DNA of 64,000 nucleotides from Bacteroidota bacterium (GTDB lineage Bacteria; Bacteroidota; Bacteroidia; Cytophagales; Cyclobacteriaceae): NCBI GenBank assembly GCA_016866385.1, contig VGMU01000007.1, positions 1 to 64,000 of the forward strand, read 5' to 3'. Shown piece by piece: positions 10,063 to 22,464 of this stretch (position 1 is its first letter; each line of letters starts with the position of its first letter). The notes under the pieces were generated by a model. It saw only the letters and a program-made list of their open reading frames with translations, ran no database searches and was not told where the DNA came from. The position numbers and the translations under genes were made by a program.

Positions 10063-11151
10063 CTAGCCTTTTCTTTTACTTAAAAAGGTCTTTTGAATAA
10101 TTTTCCAAAAATTCTCCTTTTCCTCACTCACAGGAACGTCATCGCTCAACAAGTATCCAAAAGCTTGAAGTTTCTCGCTTCGTTCCAAAGTGATTTTCAA
10201 TACACCCACCAAGGGGATAAATAACACCATGCCCGAAATTCCCCAAAGCCAACCTCCCAATAGAATGGCAAAAATCACTGCCAAGGCATTCACTTTAACT
10301 TTTGAACCCACAATGATGGGGGTAATCAGATTGTTTTCTAGCAATTGAATTCCCCATAAGGTAACAAAAGTGAGCAATGGATACATCACTGAATCAGAAG
10401 TCAGAAACACGTACAAAATGACAAATGCCGAAGAGATAAATACGCCCACATAAGGAATCAAATTCATGATGGCGATGAACGCAGCAAACAAAATAAAGTA
10501 CTCCAAGCCTATGGAATAAAAATAGATTCCTGAAAGCAGCGCCACTATTCCTGTCATTCGAATCATTCCAACCAAGTAGGATTGAATTACTTTTCCAGAA
10601 TCGTTGGCCCAATGCAATACTGCGGCTTGGTTTTTAGAGGAATACCGAACTAAAAACTCGGTGAAAAAATCCTTGTAATACAAAAGCAAAAACGTGTAGA
10701 GGGGAATAATACCTATTAAGGTAATTGACCTTCCCATCTCCAAGAGAGTTTGGTTGACATTTTCGGTGGTGAATAAGTCCCAAAGTTGCACCTGCTGAGT
10801 GGAATCCCTCCAATCTTCCCCAAAGATTAAAGACAATTCTTCCGAATAGCGGGTGACTTTAGAGCTAATATTTTCCTCGATTTGGGGAATCTCTCCCAGA
10901 AGTCCTATCATCTGGTTGATCAATAAATACAGGATTCCTACAGCCACTAATGACACCAGAAGAATGCTAACGATGATGGCCAAAGCCCTAGGAAATCTTC
11001 TTCGCTCAAACCATTGGGAAGTTGGATACAAAGCAAAGGCAAAAAAAATCCCCCATACCAAAGGGACTAGGATAAAAGATCCCTCTTTCAATACCAGGGC
11101 ACCGAAAACCACGATGACTAAAAAATAAGCGAATTGTTGTAAAGATTTCAT
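10063..11151 (-). CDS. AI-2E family transporter (PerM/YdiK-like)
   Basis: Multi-TM protein with LIPYVGVFISS and LLENNLITPIIVGSKVKVNALAVIFAILLGG. Confidence 0.9.
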   Translation of the reverse strand: MKSLQQFAYFLVIVVFGALVLKEGSFILVPLVWGIFFAFALYPTSQWFERRRFPRALAIIVSILLVSLVAVGILYLLINQMIGLLGEIPQIEENISSKVTRYSEELSLIFGEDWRDSTQQVQLWDLFTTENVNQTLLEMGRSITLIGIIPLYTFLLLYYKDFFTEFLVRYSSKNQAAVLHWANDSGKVIQSYLVGMIRMTGIVALLSGIYFYSIGLEYFILFAAFIAIMNLIPYVGVFISSAFVILYVFLTSDSVMYPLLTFVTLWGIQLLENNLITPIIVGSKVKVNALAVIFAILLGGWLWGISGMVLFIPLVGVLKITLERSEKLQAFGYLLSDDVPVSEEKENFWKIIQKTFLSKRKG

Positions 11152-11302
11152 ACGAAGAAAGAAACAAACCTTGGGGGAATTTACTCAATTCTGTTCATTG
11201 ATACTCCATGAATGGTAAGTTACTTTCCTGAAGGGTTAGGATATCATGAACAGAACTAAGAACTTTCAATTGCAAAAGAACAGCCCTACTCTCAGAATAA
11301 TT

Positions 11303-12166
11303 ATGAAAAAATTTCTCCTTCTTTTCTTCGCATTACTTCCCCTTTCCCTTCTGGCACAAACCAGGGTTGATACCCTTTCTGTATTCAGTCAATCCATGCA
11401 GAAATCACTCCAAGCGGCAATAACGCTACCCTCCAGCTACGATACTAGCAAAGAGCAATTCCCTGTGCTTTACCTGCTTCATGGGGGATCTGGAGCCTTT
11501 AGTGACTGGCATAAAAAGGTCACTGAACCAGGACTCCTAAATCGTATGGCTGAGCAGCACAAGTTAATTATCGTAACCCCAGGAGTAGGACCTGCCAGCT
11601 ATTACTACGATAGTCCTTTATTGGATTCCGTGAAGTACGAATCTTACCTAATTGAGGAACTAATTCCTTACATCGACAAAAACTACCGCACCCTTGCGCA
11701 AAGAGATTCTAGAATGATCACCGGGCTTTCCATGGGTGGGCATGGAGCCATCACCCTTGCTGCCAAACACCCTCAAGTCTTTCATGCCGCAGGAAGCATG
11801 AGTGGAGTCATGAATATTGATACCCGACTTTGGAAAGTTCCCGAAGATTTTAGAAAAGCCAGGTTAGACGGGCAAAAGGCCATGCTGGGGCAAATCAATT
11901 ACGATGGACCCACATTTAATCCCTATACTGCGGTTGGGCTTCTTGAGGAACTTAAAAAGGCCAACCTTTCCTTGATTTTAGATTGTGGAATAGCTGATTT
12001 TTTATTGGAAACCAATAGGCAAATGCATCAACTCCTAATGGAAAAGGAAATTGCTCACGAATACATCGAGCGCCCCGGAGCCCATACTTGGGCCTATTGG
12101 ACCGAAGCATTGCCTGTTCAGCTCCACTTTTTAACCAAACATGTAAAAAGAACTCCCTCCCATTAA
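11303..12166 (+). CDS. alpha/beta hydrolase-fold esterase (esterase D-like), secreted
   Basis: FPVLYLLHGGSGAFSDWHKK, MITGLSMGGHGAITLAAKHPQVF; signal peptide MKKFLLLFFALLPLSLLAQ. Confidence 0.85.
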   Translation: MKKFLLLFFALLPLSLLAQTRVDTLSVFSQSMQKSLQAAITLPSSYDTSKEQFPVLYLLHGGSGAFSDWHKKVTEPGLLNRMAEQHKLIIVTPGVGPASYYYDSPLLDSVKYESYLIEELIPYIDKNYRTLAQRDSRMITGLSMGGHGAITLAAKHPQVFHAAGSMSGVMNIDTRLWKVPEDFRKARLDGQKAMLGQINYDGPTFNPYTAVGLLEELKKANLSLILDCGIADFLLETNRQMHQLLMEKEIAHEYIERPGAHTWAYWTEALPVQLHFLTKHVKRTPSH

Positions 12167-12197
12167 GTCTAGTAAAGGCTAATCATCAAAAAACAGC

Positions 12198-12205
12198 TAT
12201 TTTTG
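12198..12205 (+). promoter_or_regulatory. candidate Bacteroidota -7 box
   Basis: TATTTTTG (TAnnTTTG) 29 bp before the 12234 start. Confidence 0.4.
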
Positions 12206-12233
12206 TGAGTTCTTGCCATGTTAGCATTCCATC

Positions 12234-13367
12234 ATGTCCGAATTTGACCCCATACGACCATTTTACGACGCTGAAGTCAATGCTGCCATTCATCAAATTA
12301 TTGATGACCCCATGCTGAAGGCCATGATGCAGTTTATTTTTCCTGAAGACAAATCAGAAGCTTGGAAAGATCGCATGCGGCACACCCATTCCCTTCGCGA
12401 TTTTCAAATCAACTTTATTTATCCAGGGGTCAAAAAAGTATTGGAGAGCAGTTCTGAAGGCTTAAGCGTAGGAGGATTTGAGCAACTTGAACCCAACACA
12501 GCCTATTTGTTTATTTCCAACCATCGCGATATTATTTTAGACACTTCCATCCTCAATGCCTGCCTATTCGAACATGGATTGGTGATGACCACCTCTGCCA
12601 TTGGGGATAATTTAATCAAAAAACCCTTTATCCATCTCCTATCCAAACTCAATAGAAATTTTGCGATTCGAAGAGGGGTCTCCGGTAGGGCACTTTTGGA
12701 AAGTTCCATGCTCGCCTCTAAGTTTATCCATAAATCCCTGCTGCGAGAAAATCGCTCGGTTTGGACCGCACAGCGAGAAGGCCGAACCAAAGATGGAAAT
12801 GACCTGACCCAAAAAGGAGTACTAAAAATGTTGACCCTAGCGGAAAATGGGTCAAGTCCTTTTGGATTTTTTGAGAAAATACGCTTAGTCCCCGTTTCCA
12901 TCTCTTACGAATACGACCCCACAGATTCCTTGAAAATCCCAGAGCTTTTGGCAAAATCTAGAGAAGAAACTTACGTGAAAAGCGAAAACGAGGACTTCAT
13001 TACCTTGCTTAGCGGCATCATGGGGGCGAAAAAAAGAATTCATATCCAGGTGACTAAAGTTCTTGACCAGGAAATTAAAGTACTTAATAAAGAGCCGCTC
13101 ACTCAAAACGAGAAACTTGGAAAACTCGCCGAACTTATTGATTTCCATATTTGGAAAGGGTATAAACTTTGGCCGAGCAACTACATCGCTCACGATCTTC
13201 TGCACCAGCAAGACAGGTTTGTGTATGCTTACACCCCTGCAGAAAAGTTGGCCTTTGAAAAAAGGGTGGCTGAAAAGGTAGAGGCGAACCAGCCTTTGGC
13301 CCTAGAGAATTTTTTGAAGATGTATGCGAATCCTGTAGAAAATCAACTTCAGAGCGCAGGGAACTGA
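12234..13367 (+). CDS. 1-acyl-sn-glycerol-3-phosphate acyltransferase family protein
   Basis: FISNHRDIILDTSIL (NHxxxxD) and VWTAQREGRTKDGND. Confidence 0.75.
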   Translation: MSEFDPIRPFYDAEVNAAIHQIIDDPMLKAMMQFIFPEDKSEAWKDRMRHTHSLRDFQINFIYPGVKKVLESSSEGLSVGGFEQLEPNTAYLFISNHRDIILDTSILNACLFEHGLVMTTSAIGDNLIKKPFIHLLSKLNRNFAIRRGVSGRALLESSMLASKFIHKSLLRENRSVWTAQREGRTKDGNDLTQKGVLKMLTLAENGSSPFGFFEKIRLVPVSISYEYDPTDSLKIPELLAKSREETYVKSENEDFITLLSGIMGAKKRIHIQVTKVLDQEIKVLNKEPLTQNEKLGKLAELIDFHIWKGYKLWPSNYIAHDLLHQQDRFVYAYTPAEKLAFEKRVAEKVEANQPLALENFLKMYANPVENQLQSAGN

Positions 13368-13474
13368 ACTTCCCTCCTTGATTTTGCGCTAGGACCTAGT
13401 CTTTAGAAATCCCCCACCCTTCCATTACCATAATTGCAAGGTTTTATGTAGCTTAGGAATTAATCCCCGCTGGC

Positions 13475-14068
13475 ATGAAAAAAATATTTCTTGCAATTAT
13501 AGTTCTTCAGGCATGTGCTTGCTTTCAGGCATTAGGACAAAACCTTCAAAAAATACCCGTAGGCCACATTCAAACTCCTCTTGGAAGTATTTGGCTACAA
13601 CTAGACGAACGCACCCCCAATCATAGAAGTAGTTTTATAGAACTTGCAGAGGCAGGGTATTGGGATTCGCTCACTTTCAATCGGGTCATCCCCAATTTTG
13701 TGGCACAAGGAGGATGTCCAGATACTCCAGAAGGATTTAAAGACCTTGAGTACTTGCTGTCCCCTGAATTTCATCCCGAATTGACCCATGTCTATGGTGC
13801 TTTGGGGGCAGGTAGAGACGATAATCCCGAGAAGCTATCTGCCCGCTGTCAGTTTTATATTGTCCAACACCCCGATGGATTGCACCGCTTGGATGGAAAT
13901 TACACCGTATTTGGCCAAGTGATCAAAGGTATGGACATCGTAGATAAAATCGTGCGGGTCCCAAGAGATCCTCAAGATCAACCTCTCCAAGCAATTTCTT
14001 TAAAAGTAGAGATCAGGTACCTAAGTCCTGAAGAGTTTCATTCCCTAAGTTCTTCTTCCCATGACTAA
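13475..14068 (+). CDS. peptidylprolyl isomerase, cyclophilin type, exported
   Basis: FNRVIPNFVAQGGCPDT ... QFYIVQ ... LDGNYTVFGQVIKGMDIVDKI; signal peptide. Confidence 0.9.
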   Translation: MKKIFLAIIVLQACACFQALGQNLQKIPVGHIQTPLGSIWLQLDERTPNHRSSFIELAEAGYWDSLTFNRVIPNFVAQGGCPDTPEGFKDLEYLLSPEFHPELTHVYGALGAGRDDNPEKLSARCQFYIVQHPDGLHRLDGNYTVFGQVIKGMDIVDKIVRVPRDPQDQPLQAISLKVEIRYLSPEEFHSLSSSSHD

Positions 14069-15134
14069 ACCCATCCGTATTCTTGTCATTGGCTGTGGAA
14101 ATATGGGGGCTTCCCATGCCACAGCGTATCATCATATGCCTGAGTTTGAAATTTGTGGGCTTGTGGCAAGAGGGGATTCCAAGATAAAGCTCAACCAAGC
14201 CATGGGATCTTCTTATCCTTTATTTGATCGAGTGGATACGGCCTTAGCCTCTACCCAGCCTACTGCAGTCTGCATTTCTACCTATCCAGATACCCACGAG
14301 GAAATCGCCTGCCAAGCCTTGGATGCAGGCTGTCATGTATTTATAGAAAAACCCTTGGCGGATAGCGTTGCTGGATGTCAACGGATCCTGGATAAAGCCA
14401 AGGAAAAGAATAAAAAAGTAGTGGTGGGCTACATTTTACGACACCACCCTTCTTGGATCCGTTTCATTGAAGAGGCCCAACAGCTGGGAAAGCCTTTGGT
14501 GATGCGGATGAATTTGAATCAGCAAAGTCAAGGCTACATGTGGGATGTGCATAGGCATTTGATGGAATCTCTTAGCCCTATTGTGGATTGCGGGGTACAT
14601 TATATCGATGTGATGTGTCAAATGACCCGCTCCAAACCGGTGGCAGTCTCTGCTATAGGTGCAAGATTGACCCCTGAAATTGCCTCAGACAATTACAATT
14701 ATGGTCAACTCCAAATCCGCTTTGAAGACGGTTCGGTAGGTTGGTACGAGGCAGGTTGGGGACCCATGATGAGCGAAGCTGCTTTTTTTGTAAAAGACGT
14801 AATTGGACCCAAGGGAGCAGTCTCCATCGTAGCCCAAGAGGCAGGGGCTGCAGGAAACTCCGACAATATCGATGCGCACACCAAAACCGAATCCATTAGG
14901 ATCCATCATGCGGAGTTAGACGAGAAAAATAAGTTTGTCAAAAAAGACGAGTGGATCAATCTGCAGGATGAACCCAATCACCAAGAATTGTGTCGGCGAG
15001 AGCAAGCATATTTTCTAAACGCTATGGTGAAGGACTTAGATCTCAGGGATCACTTAGAAGACGCCCTGAATAGTTTAAAAATTGCCTTTGCTTGTGACGA
15101 ATCCGTAAAAACTGGAAAAGTAATTTCGCTGTAA
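14061..15134 (+). CDS. Gfo/Idh/MocA family oxidoreductase
   Basis: IRILVIGCGNMGASHATAY Rossmann motif, CHVFIEKPLADSVAGCQRIL. Confidence 0.9.
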   Translation: MTKPIRILVIGCGNMGASHATAYHHMPEFEICGLVARGDSKIKLNQAMGSSYPLFDRVDTALASTQPTAVCISTYPDTHEEIACQALDAGCHVFIEKPLADSVAGCQRILDKAKEKNKKVVVGYILRHHPSWIRFIEEAQQLGKPLVMRMNLNQQSQGYMWDVHRHLMESLSPIVDCGVHYIDVMCQMTRSKPVAVSAIGARLTPEIASDNYNYGQLQIRFEDGSVGWYEAGWGPMMSEAAFFVKDVIGPKGAVSIVAQEAGAAGNSDNIDAHTKTESIRIHHAELDEKNKFVKKDEWINLQDEPNHQELCRREQAYFLNAMVKDLDLRDHLEDALNSLKIAFACDESVKTGKVISL

Positions 15135-15165
15135 CTTACCCCTCAACTTTTTTTTACCAAGGCCT

Positions 15166-15924
15166 ATGCAATCAAAAATCGTTTTAATCACTGGGGGAGC
15201 TAGTGGCATTGGCCTAGCCCTGGTCCAAAAATTTGCTTTCCACAAAAGTCAAGTCTATTTCATAGACCTAAACCAGGCTGAAGGCAAAAAATTAGAAGAG
15301 CAAGAAAGAAAAAAAGGGAATTCAGTTACTTTTTTAGAAGGGGACCTTGCCCAATATGCTCAAGTGGAAAAGTTGATCCAATCCTTACCAGATAAATTGG
15401 ATGTTTTGATCAATAATGCAGGAATAGCTCACGTGGGAACGGTAGAAAGTACCTCTGAAGAGGATTTTGATCGCATCGTATCGGTTAATATCAAAGGAAT
15501 GTTTCACTGCATCAAAGCCTCCCTTCCCAAATTGAAAAGAGGCGGAGGTGGAGCCATAGTCAACCTGTGTTCGGTTGCTGCCACCATAGGGATTCCAGAT
15601 CGATTTGCTTACAGCATGTCCAAAGGAGCCGTTTTATCCATGACCCTGAGTGTGGCTAGGGATTATGTGCAGGAGGGAATTCGCTGCAATTGCATCTCTC
15701 CTGGCAGGGTACATACCCCCTTTGTGGATGGTTTTTTGGCCAAAAATTACCCTGGTCAAGAACAAGTAATGTTTGAAAAGCTTTCAGCTACCCAGCCTGT
15801 GGGAAGAATGGGTACACCCGAAGAAATTGCGGATTTAGCCTATTTTCTCAGTGCGGACACAGGTAAATTTATCACAGGTTCCAACTTCACCATCGATGGT
15901 GGTTTTATGGGCCTAAAAATGTAA
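15166..15924 (+). CDS. SDR family oxidoreductase, probable 2-keto-3-deoxy-L-fuconate dehydrogenase
   Basis: TGGASGIG, NNAG, YSMSK motifs, LSADTGKFITGSNFTIDGG; role from gene context. Confidence 0.75.
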   Translation: MQSKIVLITGGASGIGLALVQKFAFHKSQVYFIDLNQAEGKKLEEQERKKGNSVTFLEGDLAQYAQVEKLIQSLPDKLDVLINNAGIAHVGTVESTSEEDFDRIVSVNIKGMFHCIKASLPKLKRGGGGAIVNLCSVAATIGIPDRFAYSMSKGAVLSMTLSVARDYVQEGIRCNCISPGRVHTPFVDGFLAKNYPGQEQVMFEKLSATQPVGRMGTPEEIADLAYFLSADTGKFITGSNFTIDGGFMGLKM

Positions 15925-15964
15925 TGGTATAATCCACCTCAGTTGAAACCCCTATGTGCATGTC

Positions 15965-16825
15965 ATGAAGCTTATACGATTTGGAGAAGAAGGCAAAGAA
16001 GGCCCTGGTATTTTAGACAATCAAGGTCGTAGATGGGATTGCTCAAGTTTTGGAGAAGATTGGAACGAAGCTTTTTTTAGAGAAGATGGGTTAGAAAGAC
16101 TTATCTCTTGGCTAAAAATCCATCAAAATTCCCTACCAGAAATCCCCGAGGATCTTCGGCTTGGACCTCCTGTAGCTCGACCCTCAAAAATTATTTGTGT
16201 GGGACTCAATTACCGAAAACATGCCGAAGAAGCAGGGATGGCTGTGCCCGAAGTTCCCATCCTTTTTATGAAAGCCAGTACTGCTCTCTGTGGACCGGAT
16301 GACCCCATTTATCTACCTAAAAACTCCCAACAAACAGACTGGGAAGTAGAGCTTGCCTTTGTGGTAGGGAAAAGAGCCAAGTACGTTTCCAAAGAAAATG
16401 CCTACCAGTATATTGCTGGCTATTGCCTACACAACGACGTGAGCGAAAGAGATTTCCAGCTTCGGCAAGGTGGACAATGGGTCAAAGGAAAAAGTGCCGA
16501 TCATTTTGCCCCTTTAGGACCCTTTTTGGCTACCAAGGAGGAAATCCCTGATCCCCATGCCCTAAACCTCTGGTTGAAAGTCAATGACAAGATGCTCCAA
16601 AATAGCTCTACATCCGATTTAATCTTTGACATCCCTACCCTGCTCTCCTATATCAGTCAATTTATGACCCTTCTCCCAGGGGACATCGTTTCTACGGGAA
16701 CCCCCTCTGGGGTAGGTATGGGGCTCCCCGAACCTCAATATTTGAAAGTGGGCGACCGAGTTACCTTGGGTATTGAGGGTTTGGGTAGCTCCTGCCAACA
16801 GGTAATTCTTGATCCAGAAGCATGA
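15965..16825 (+). CDS. fumarylacetoacetate hydrolase family protein, probable 2,4-diketo-3-deoxy-L-fuconate hydrolase
   Basis: ICVGLNYRKHAEEAGMAVPEVPILFMKAST, GYCLHNDVSERDFQLRQGGQWVKGKSADHFAPLGPFL. Confidence 0.85.
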   Translation: MKLIRFGEEGKEGPGILDNQGRRWDCSSFGEDWNEAFFREDGLERLISWLKIHQNSLPEIPEDLRLGPPVARPSKIICVGLNYRKHAEEAGMAVPEVPILFMKASTALCGPDDPIYLPKNSQQTDWEVELAFVVGKRAKYVSKENAYQYIAGYCLHNDVSERDFQLRQGGQWVKGKSADHFAPLGPFLATKEEIPDPHALNLWLKVNDKMLQNSSTSDLIFDIPTLLSYISQFMTLLPGDIVSTGTPSGVGMGLPEPQYLKVGDRVTLGIEGLGSSCQQVILDPEA

Positions 16826-17646
16826 AAATTGATAGCCATCAGCATTTTTGGAATTATCATCCGGAGCGACAGGCTTGGATCGGTCCAGAAATGCAGCTCA
16901 TTCGAAGAAATTTTCTCCCAGAAGACCTCTATCCTTTACTTGAAGAAAACAAAATCGATGCATGCATTGCCGTTCAAGCAGAGGAAAGCAAGGAAGAAAC
17001 TGCCTTTCTTCTTGACCTAAGTCAGGACCACGATTGGATACTGGGTGTAGTAGGCTGGGAAGATTTAGGAAGAGAGGATTTAGATCTGGTGCTGGAAGGA
17101 TACGACACCCAAAAAAAGTTGCTAGGATTTAGAGAGGTTTTACAATCTAAGGATCCCAGCTACCTGCTCAGGAAGGAGTTTGTTCGAGGCATTCGAAAAA
17201 TTGGTCAACAAGGCTACAGCTACGATCTTTTGATTTTTCCAAGGCATTTGGAGGCGAGCTTGGTCTTGATAGACCAAGTCCCTTACCAGCGCTTCGTCAT
17301 AGACCATGCCGCCAAACCTTCCATTCGAGAAGGGTACTGGAAGGAATGGAAAAAATTACTTCAACCTATCGCTGAAAGAGAATACGTGTACTGTAAACTT
17401 TCAGGATTGATCACCGAGGCAAATTGGAATTCTTGGACAGTAGAAGAACTCCAACCTTACCTGGAGATAAGTTTGGAATTGTTTGGACCAAAGCGATTGA
17501 TGTTTGGAAGTGATTGGCCGGTTTGCCTGGTCGCAGGAGATTATGCAGAGGTAGTTGGGCTTATCGAATCCTTCACCGATCAGCTCACCCCCATGGAAAA
17601 AGAAAGCATAATGGGAGGTACGGCAGCAGCATTTTATTTGATCTAG
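16822..17646 (+). CDS. amidohydrolase family, probable L-fuconolactone hydrolase
   Basis: MKIDSHQHFWNYHPERQAWIG, FVIDHAAKP, RLMFGSDWPVC; overlaps the preceding gene by 4 bp. Confidence 0.85.
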   Translation: MKIDSHQHFWNYHPERQAWIGPEMQLIRRNFLPEDLYPLLEENKIDACIAVQAEESKEETAFLLDLSQDHDWILGVVGWEDLGREDLDLVLEGYDTQKKLLGFREVLQSKDPSYLLRKEFVRGIRKIGQQGYSYDLLIFPRHLEASLVLIDQVPYQRFVIDHAAKPSIREGYWKEWKKLLQPIAEREYVYCKLSGLITEANWNSWTVEELQPYLEISLELFGPKRLMFGSDWPVCLVAGDYAEVVGLIESFTDQLTPMEKESIMGGTAAAFYLI

Positions 17647-17660
17647 TCCCCCTTACTTAA

Positions 17661-19762
<2,102 letters not shown>

Positions 19763-19769
19763 CCTAGCC

Positions 19770-20108
19770 ATGAAAACCTTCGTCTTATTTTGTGACTTGA
19801 AAAACGAACCAGAAGCCATAGAGGCGTACGTGGAATGCCACAAACAAGTGGATCCACTTATCTTGGAAAGTATCCGGGTAGCGGGAATTTTGGAAATGAG
19901 TATTTACCGATGGAGCAACCGTCTAGGGATGATATTGAAAACAAACGATTCCTTCAGTTTTGAAAACAAAGCGAAGCTTGACCTAGCCAATCCTAGGGTT
20001 CAAGAATGGGAAGCTTTTCTAGGTCAATACCAAAGTAATTTGCCGGGTACACCGCCCCATTGGAGATGGGCCCTTACTGAACAAATCTTTTCTTTTACGG
20101 CTCCATAA
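19770..20108 (+). CDS. L-rhamnose mutarotase family protein, likely L-fucose mutarotase
   Basis: FCDLKNEPEAIEAYVECHKQVDPLILESIRVAGILEMSIYRWSNRLGMIL. Confidence 0.85.
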   Translation: MKTFVLFCDLKNEPEAIEAYVECHKQVDPLILESIRVAGILEMSIYRWSNRLGMILKTNDSFSFENKAKLDLANPRVQEWEAFLGQYQSNLPGTPPHWRWALTEQIFSFTAP

Positions 20109-20170
20109 TCCATCCCTAAATAGGCTTTTTCATTATTCATCAAAAAGCCTATCCTAAAACCTAAACTTTC

Positions 20171-21088
20171 ATGAAAAAAATCCTGCTCATTTTCTTCACT
20201 ACACTTAGCATTTCCCAATGCTTTGCTCAAAATATTACACTTCCCCTATGGACCGCAACCCCTCCCCTACAAAAAGAATCGGACCAACAAGAGCAAGCAG
20301 TAAGGCAAGGTATACTTGGGATCTCAAATGTTCAGACACCCAATATTGAGGTATATCTTCCCACGCAGCAAATAGCCACTGGAGAAGCCGTTCTTATTTT
20401 TCCAGGTGGAGGTTATAGGATATTAGCCTACGATTGGGAAGGCACGGATTTTGCCAAATGGCTCAATGCACAAGGAATTGCAGGAATAGTGGTCAAGTAT
20501 AGACTTCCCCTCTCTCCCTCCCTAACTGACCCCAAAGAAGTACCCTTGATGGATGCCCAACGTGCCATACGTCTGGTAAGACAAAATGCGCAGGAATGGA
20601 ATATTAATCCAAATAAAGTGGGAATCATGGGATTCTCGGCGGGAGGACATTTGGCAGCTACGCTGAGCACCTCCTACTCCAAAGCTACTTTCGCCCATCT
20701 AGACGATTTGTCTGCCATTTCGGCAAGGCCTGATTTCTCCATTCTAGTCTATCCTGTTATCTCCTTTATTGATCCTAGTGTACATAGTGGATCGAAGAAA
20801 AACCTCTTGGGTCAGCAAAATGATCCTGAATTGCTTCGAAGGTTTTCTAACGAACTTCAGGTCAGCCCTGAAACTCCACCCACGTTTTTGGTACATGCCC
20901 AAGACGACCAAGCAGTCCCCATACAGCATACTCTTCTGTATTTTCAAGCCCTTCATTCCCATGGGGTGAAAGCTTCTTTGCATATTTATCCTACTGGAGG
21001 ACATGGTTTTGCATTTGGGCTTGACAAAAAGGCAGTGGGTTCTTGGAGAGAAGCGCTGCTCGATTGGTTGGAAGAAACCTTAAACTAA
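20171..21088 (+). CDS. alpha/beta hydrolase, secreted (BD-FAE / acetylesterase-like)
   Basis: AVLIFPGGGYRILAYDWEG, VGIMGFSAGGHLAATLST, FLVHAQDDQAVP, TGGHGF; signal peptide. Confidence 0.88.
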   Translation: MKKILLIFFTTLSISQCFAQNITLPLWTATPPLQKESDQQEQAVRQGILGISNVQTPNIEVYLPTQQIATGEAVLIFPGGGYRILAYDWEGTDFAKWLNAQGIAGIVVKYRLPLSPSLTDPKEVPLMDAQRAIRLVRQNAQEWNINPNKVGIMGFSAGGHLAATLSTSYSKATFAHLDDLSAISARPDFSILVYPVISFIDPSVHSGSKKNLLGQQNDPELLRRFSNELQVSPETPPTFLVHAQDDQAVPIQHTLLYFQALHSHGVKASLHIYPTGGHGFAFGLDKKAVGSWREALLDWLEETLN

Positions 21089-21095
21089 GCTTTCC

Positions 21096-21791
21096 ATGGC
21101 AATACGTGTAATCGCTTTTGATGCCGACGACACTCTTTGGGTGAATGAAACCTATTTTCGAGAGGCAGAGGAAAAATTTACCAGTTTATTGGAAGATTTT
21201 TTACCTCCCCATGTCATCGTAAAAGAATTGTATTTTACCGAGATTGCCAATCTATCTCTTTATGGATACGGGATCAAAGGATTTATGCTTTCCATGATTG
21301 AAACAGCCCTTCGAATCACCGAGCATAAGGTTTCGAGCATCCTGGTAGATAAAATCATTCAAATCGGACAAGATATGCTTACCAAACCGGTAGAGCTTCT
21401 TCCCGAGGTAGAGGAAGTATTGCAATCGCTTCAAGGAGAGTATAGAATAGTTATGGCCACCAAAGGGGACCTAGTAGATCAGGAAAGGAAATTGAAAAAA
21501 TCGGGATTAGAGCACTATTTTCACCACATCGAAATCATGAGCGAAAAGAAATCTTCCGATTACCTCAAATTAATTGCGCACGTGGACATAACTGCATCTG
21601 AATTTGTCATGATTGGAAATAGCTTGAAATCAGACGTACTCCCCGTCCTAGAAATGGGTGGCTATGGCATACATGTTCCCTTTCATACCACCTGGTTACA
21701 CGAACAAATCGATCATGAATTGATTCATCCTCATTTTTTTTCAGCTCCTCACCTAAGGGATGCCGTGACAATGATCCGAAATTTGTCCTAA
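21096..21791 (+). CDS. HAD family hydrolase
   Basis: IAFDADDTLWVNE, VMATKGD, FVMIGNSLKSDV. Confidence 0.88.
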   Translation: MAIRVIAFDADDTLWVNETYFREAEEKFTSLLEDFLPPHVIVKELYFTEIANLSLYGYGIKGFMLSMIETALRITEHKVSSILVDKIIQIGQDMLTKPVELLPEVEEVLQSLQGEYRIVMATKGDLVDQERKLKKSGLEHYFHHIEIMSEKKSSDYLKLIAHVDITASEFVMIGNSLKSDVLPVLEMGGYGIHVPFHTTWLHEQIDHELIHPHFFSAPHLRDAVTMIRNLS

Positions 21792-21813
21792 GCGAATCCC
21801 ATCCCTTTTAAAA

Positions 21814-22458
21814 TTGGAATTTCATATGAATCGTCTAAAATCAATCTTTTTGATTCAAATTTTTGTCATCTATGTTCGCTACTTGATCGGCGGAGCATTT
21901 GTTTTTGCCAGTTTGATCAAAATAAAAGGCCATAGATTCACCACGTTTAGCCAGGAAGATGCTCCCATGGGTTCTACCATGCATTTTTTTGAAACCCTCT
22001 ACCAAACCGGCTTGTATTGGCAATTTTTGGGCTGGTGCCAATTCCTTGCCGGGTTTTTACTGATGACCCAACGCTTTGGAAAACTAGGGGCAGTAATCAA
22101 CTTCCCCATTCTCCTGAATGTGTTTGTGATCACTATTTCTATGGAATTTGGATTTACCTACGTGATTACTGGGCTGATGCTGCTGGCCAACCTGGGGCTT
22201 CTGGTATGGCATTGGGGGGAACTCAAAAGCTTAGTCAACCTTCCCAGCCATCCTCCAGCAGCTAACTTGGAAGAGAAACAGAAAATCTGGGAACTTACCG
22301 GTTGGGTGCTGTTTTCTTTTACCGCCATTTACCGCTACCTCCATGATTTTTATGATCCATTTTTTTGGTTTGGAACTTGTTTTCTCTTAGGTTTTGTTGC
22401 TTTTGTGATTCGCCTCATTCAAATAAAAAGGGGGAAATCTCGACATCAACTGGGATGA
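21814..22458 (+). CDS. DoxX-like membrane protein
   Basis: IYVRYLIGGAFVFASLIKIKGHRF plus several hydrophobic helices. Confidence 0.55.
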   Translation: MEFHMNRLKSIFLIQIFVIYVRYLIGGAFVFASLIKIKGHRFTTFSQEDAPMGSTMHFFETLYQTGLYWQFLGWCQFLAGFLLMTQRFGKLGAVINFPILLNVFVITISMEFGFTYVITGLMLLANLGLLVWHWGELKSLVNLPSHPPAANLEEKQKIWELTGWVLFSFTAIYRYLHDFYDPFFWFGTCFLLGFVAFVIRLIQIKRGKSRHQLG

Positions 22459-22464
22459 ACCTTT

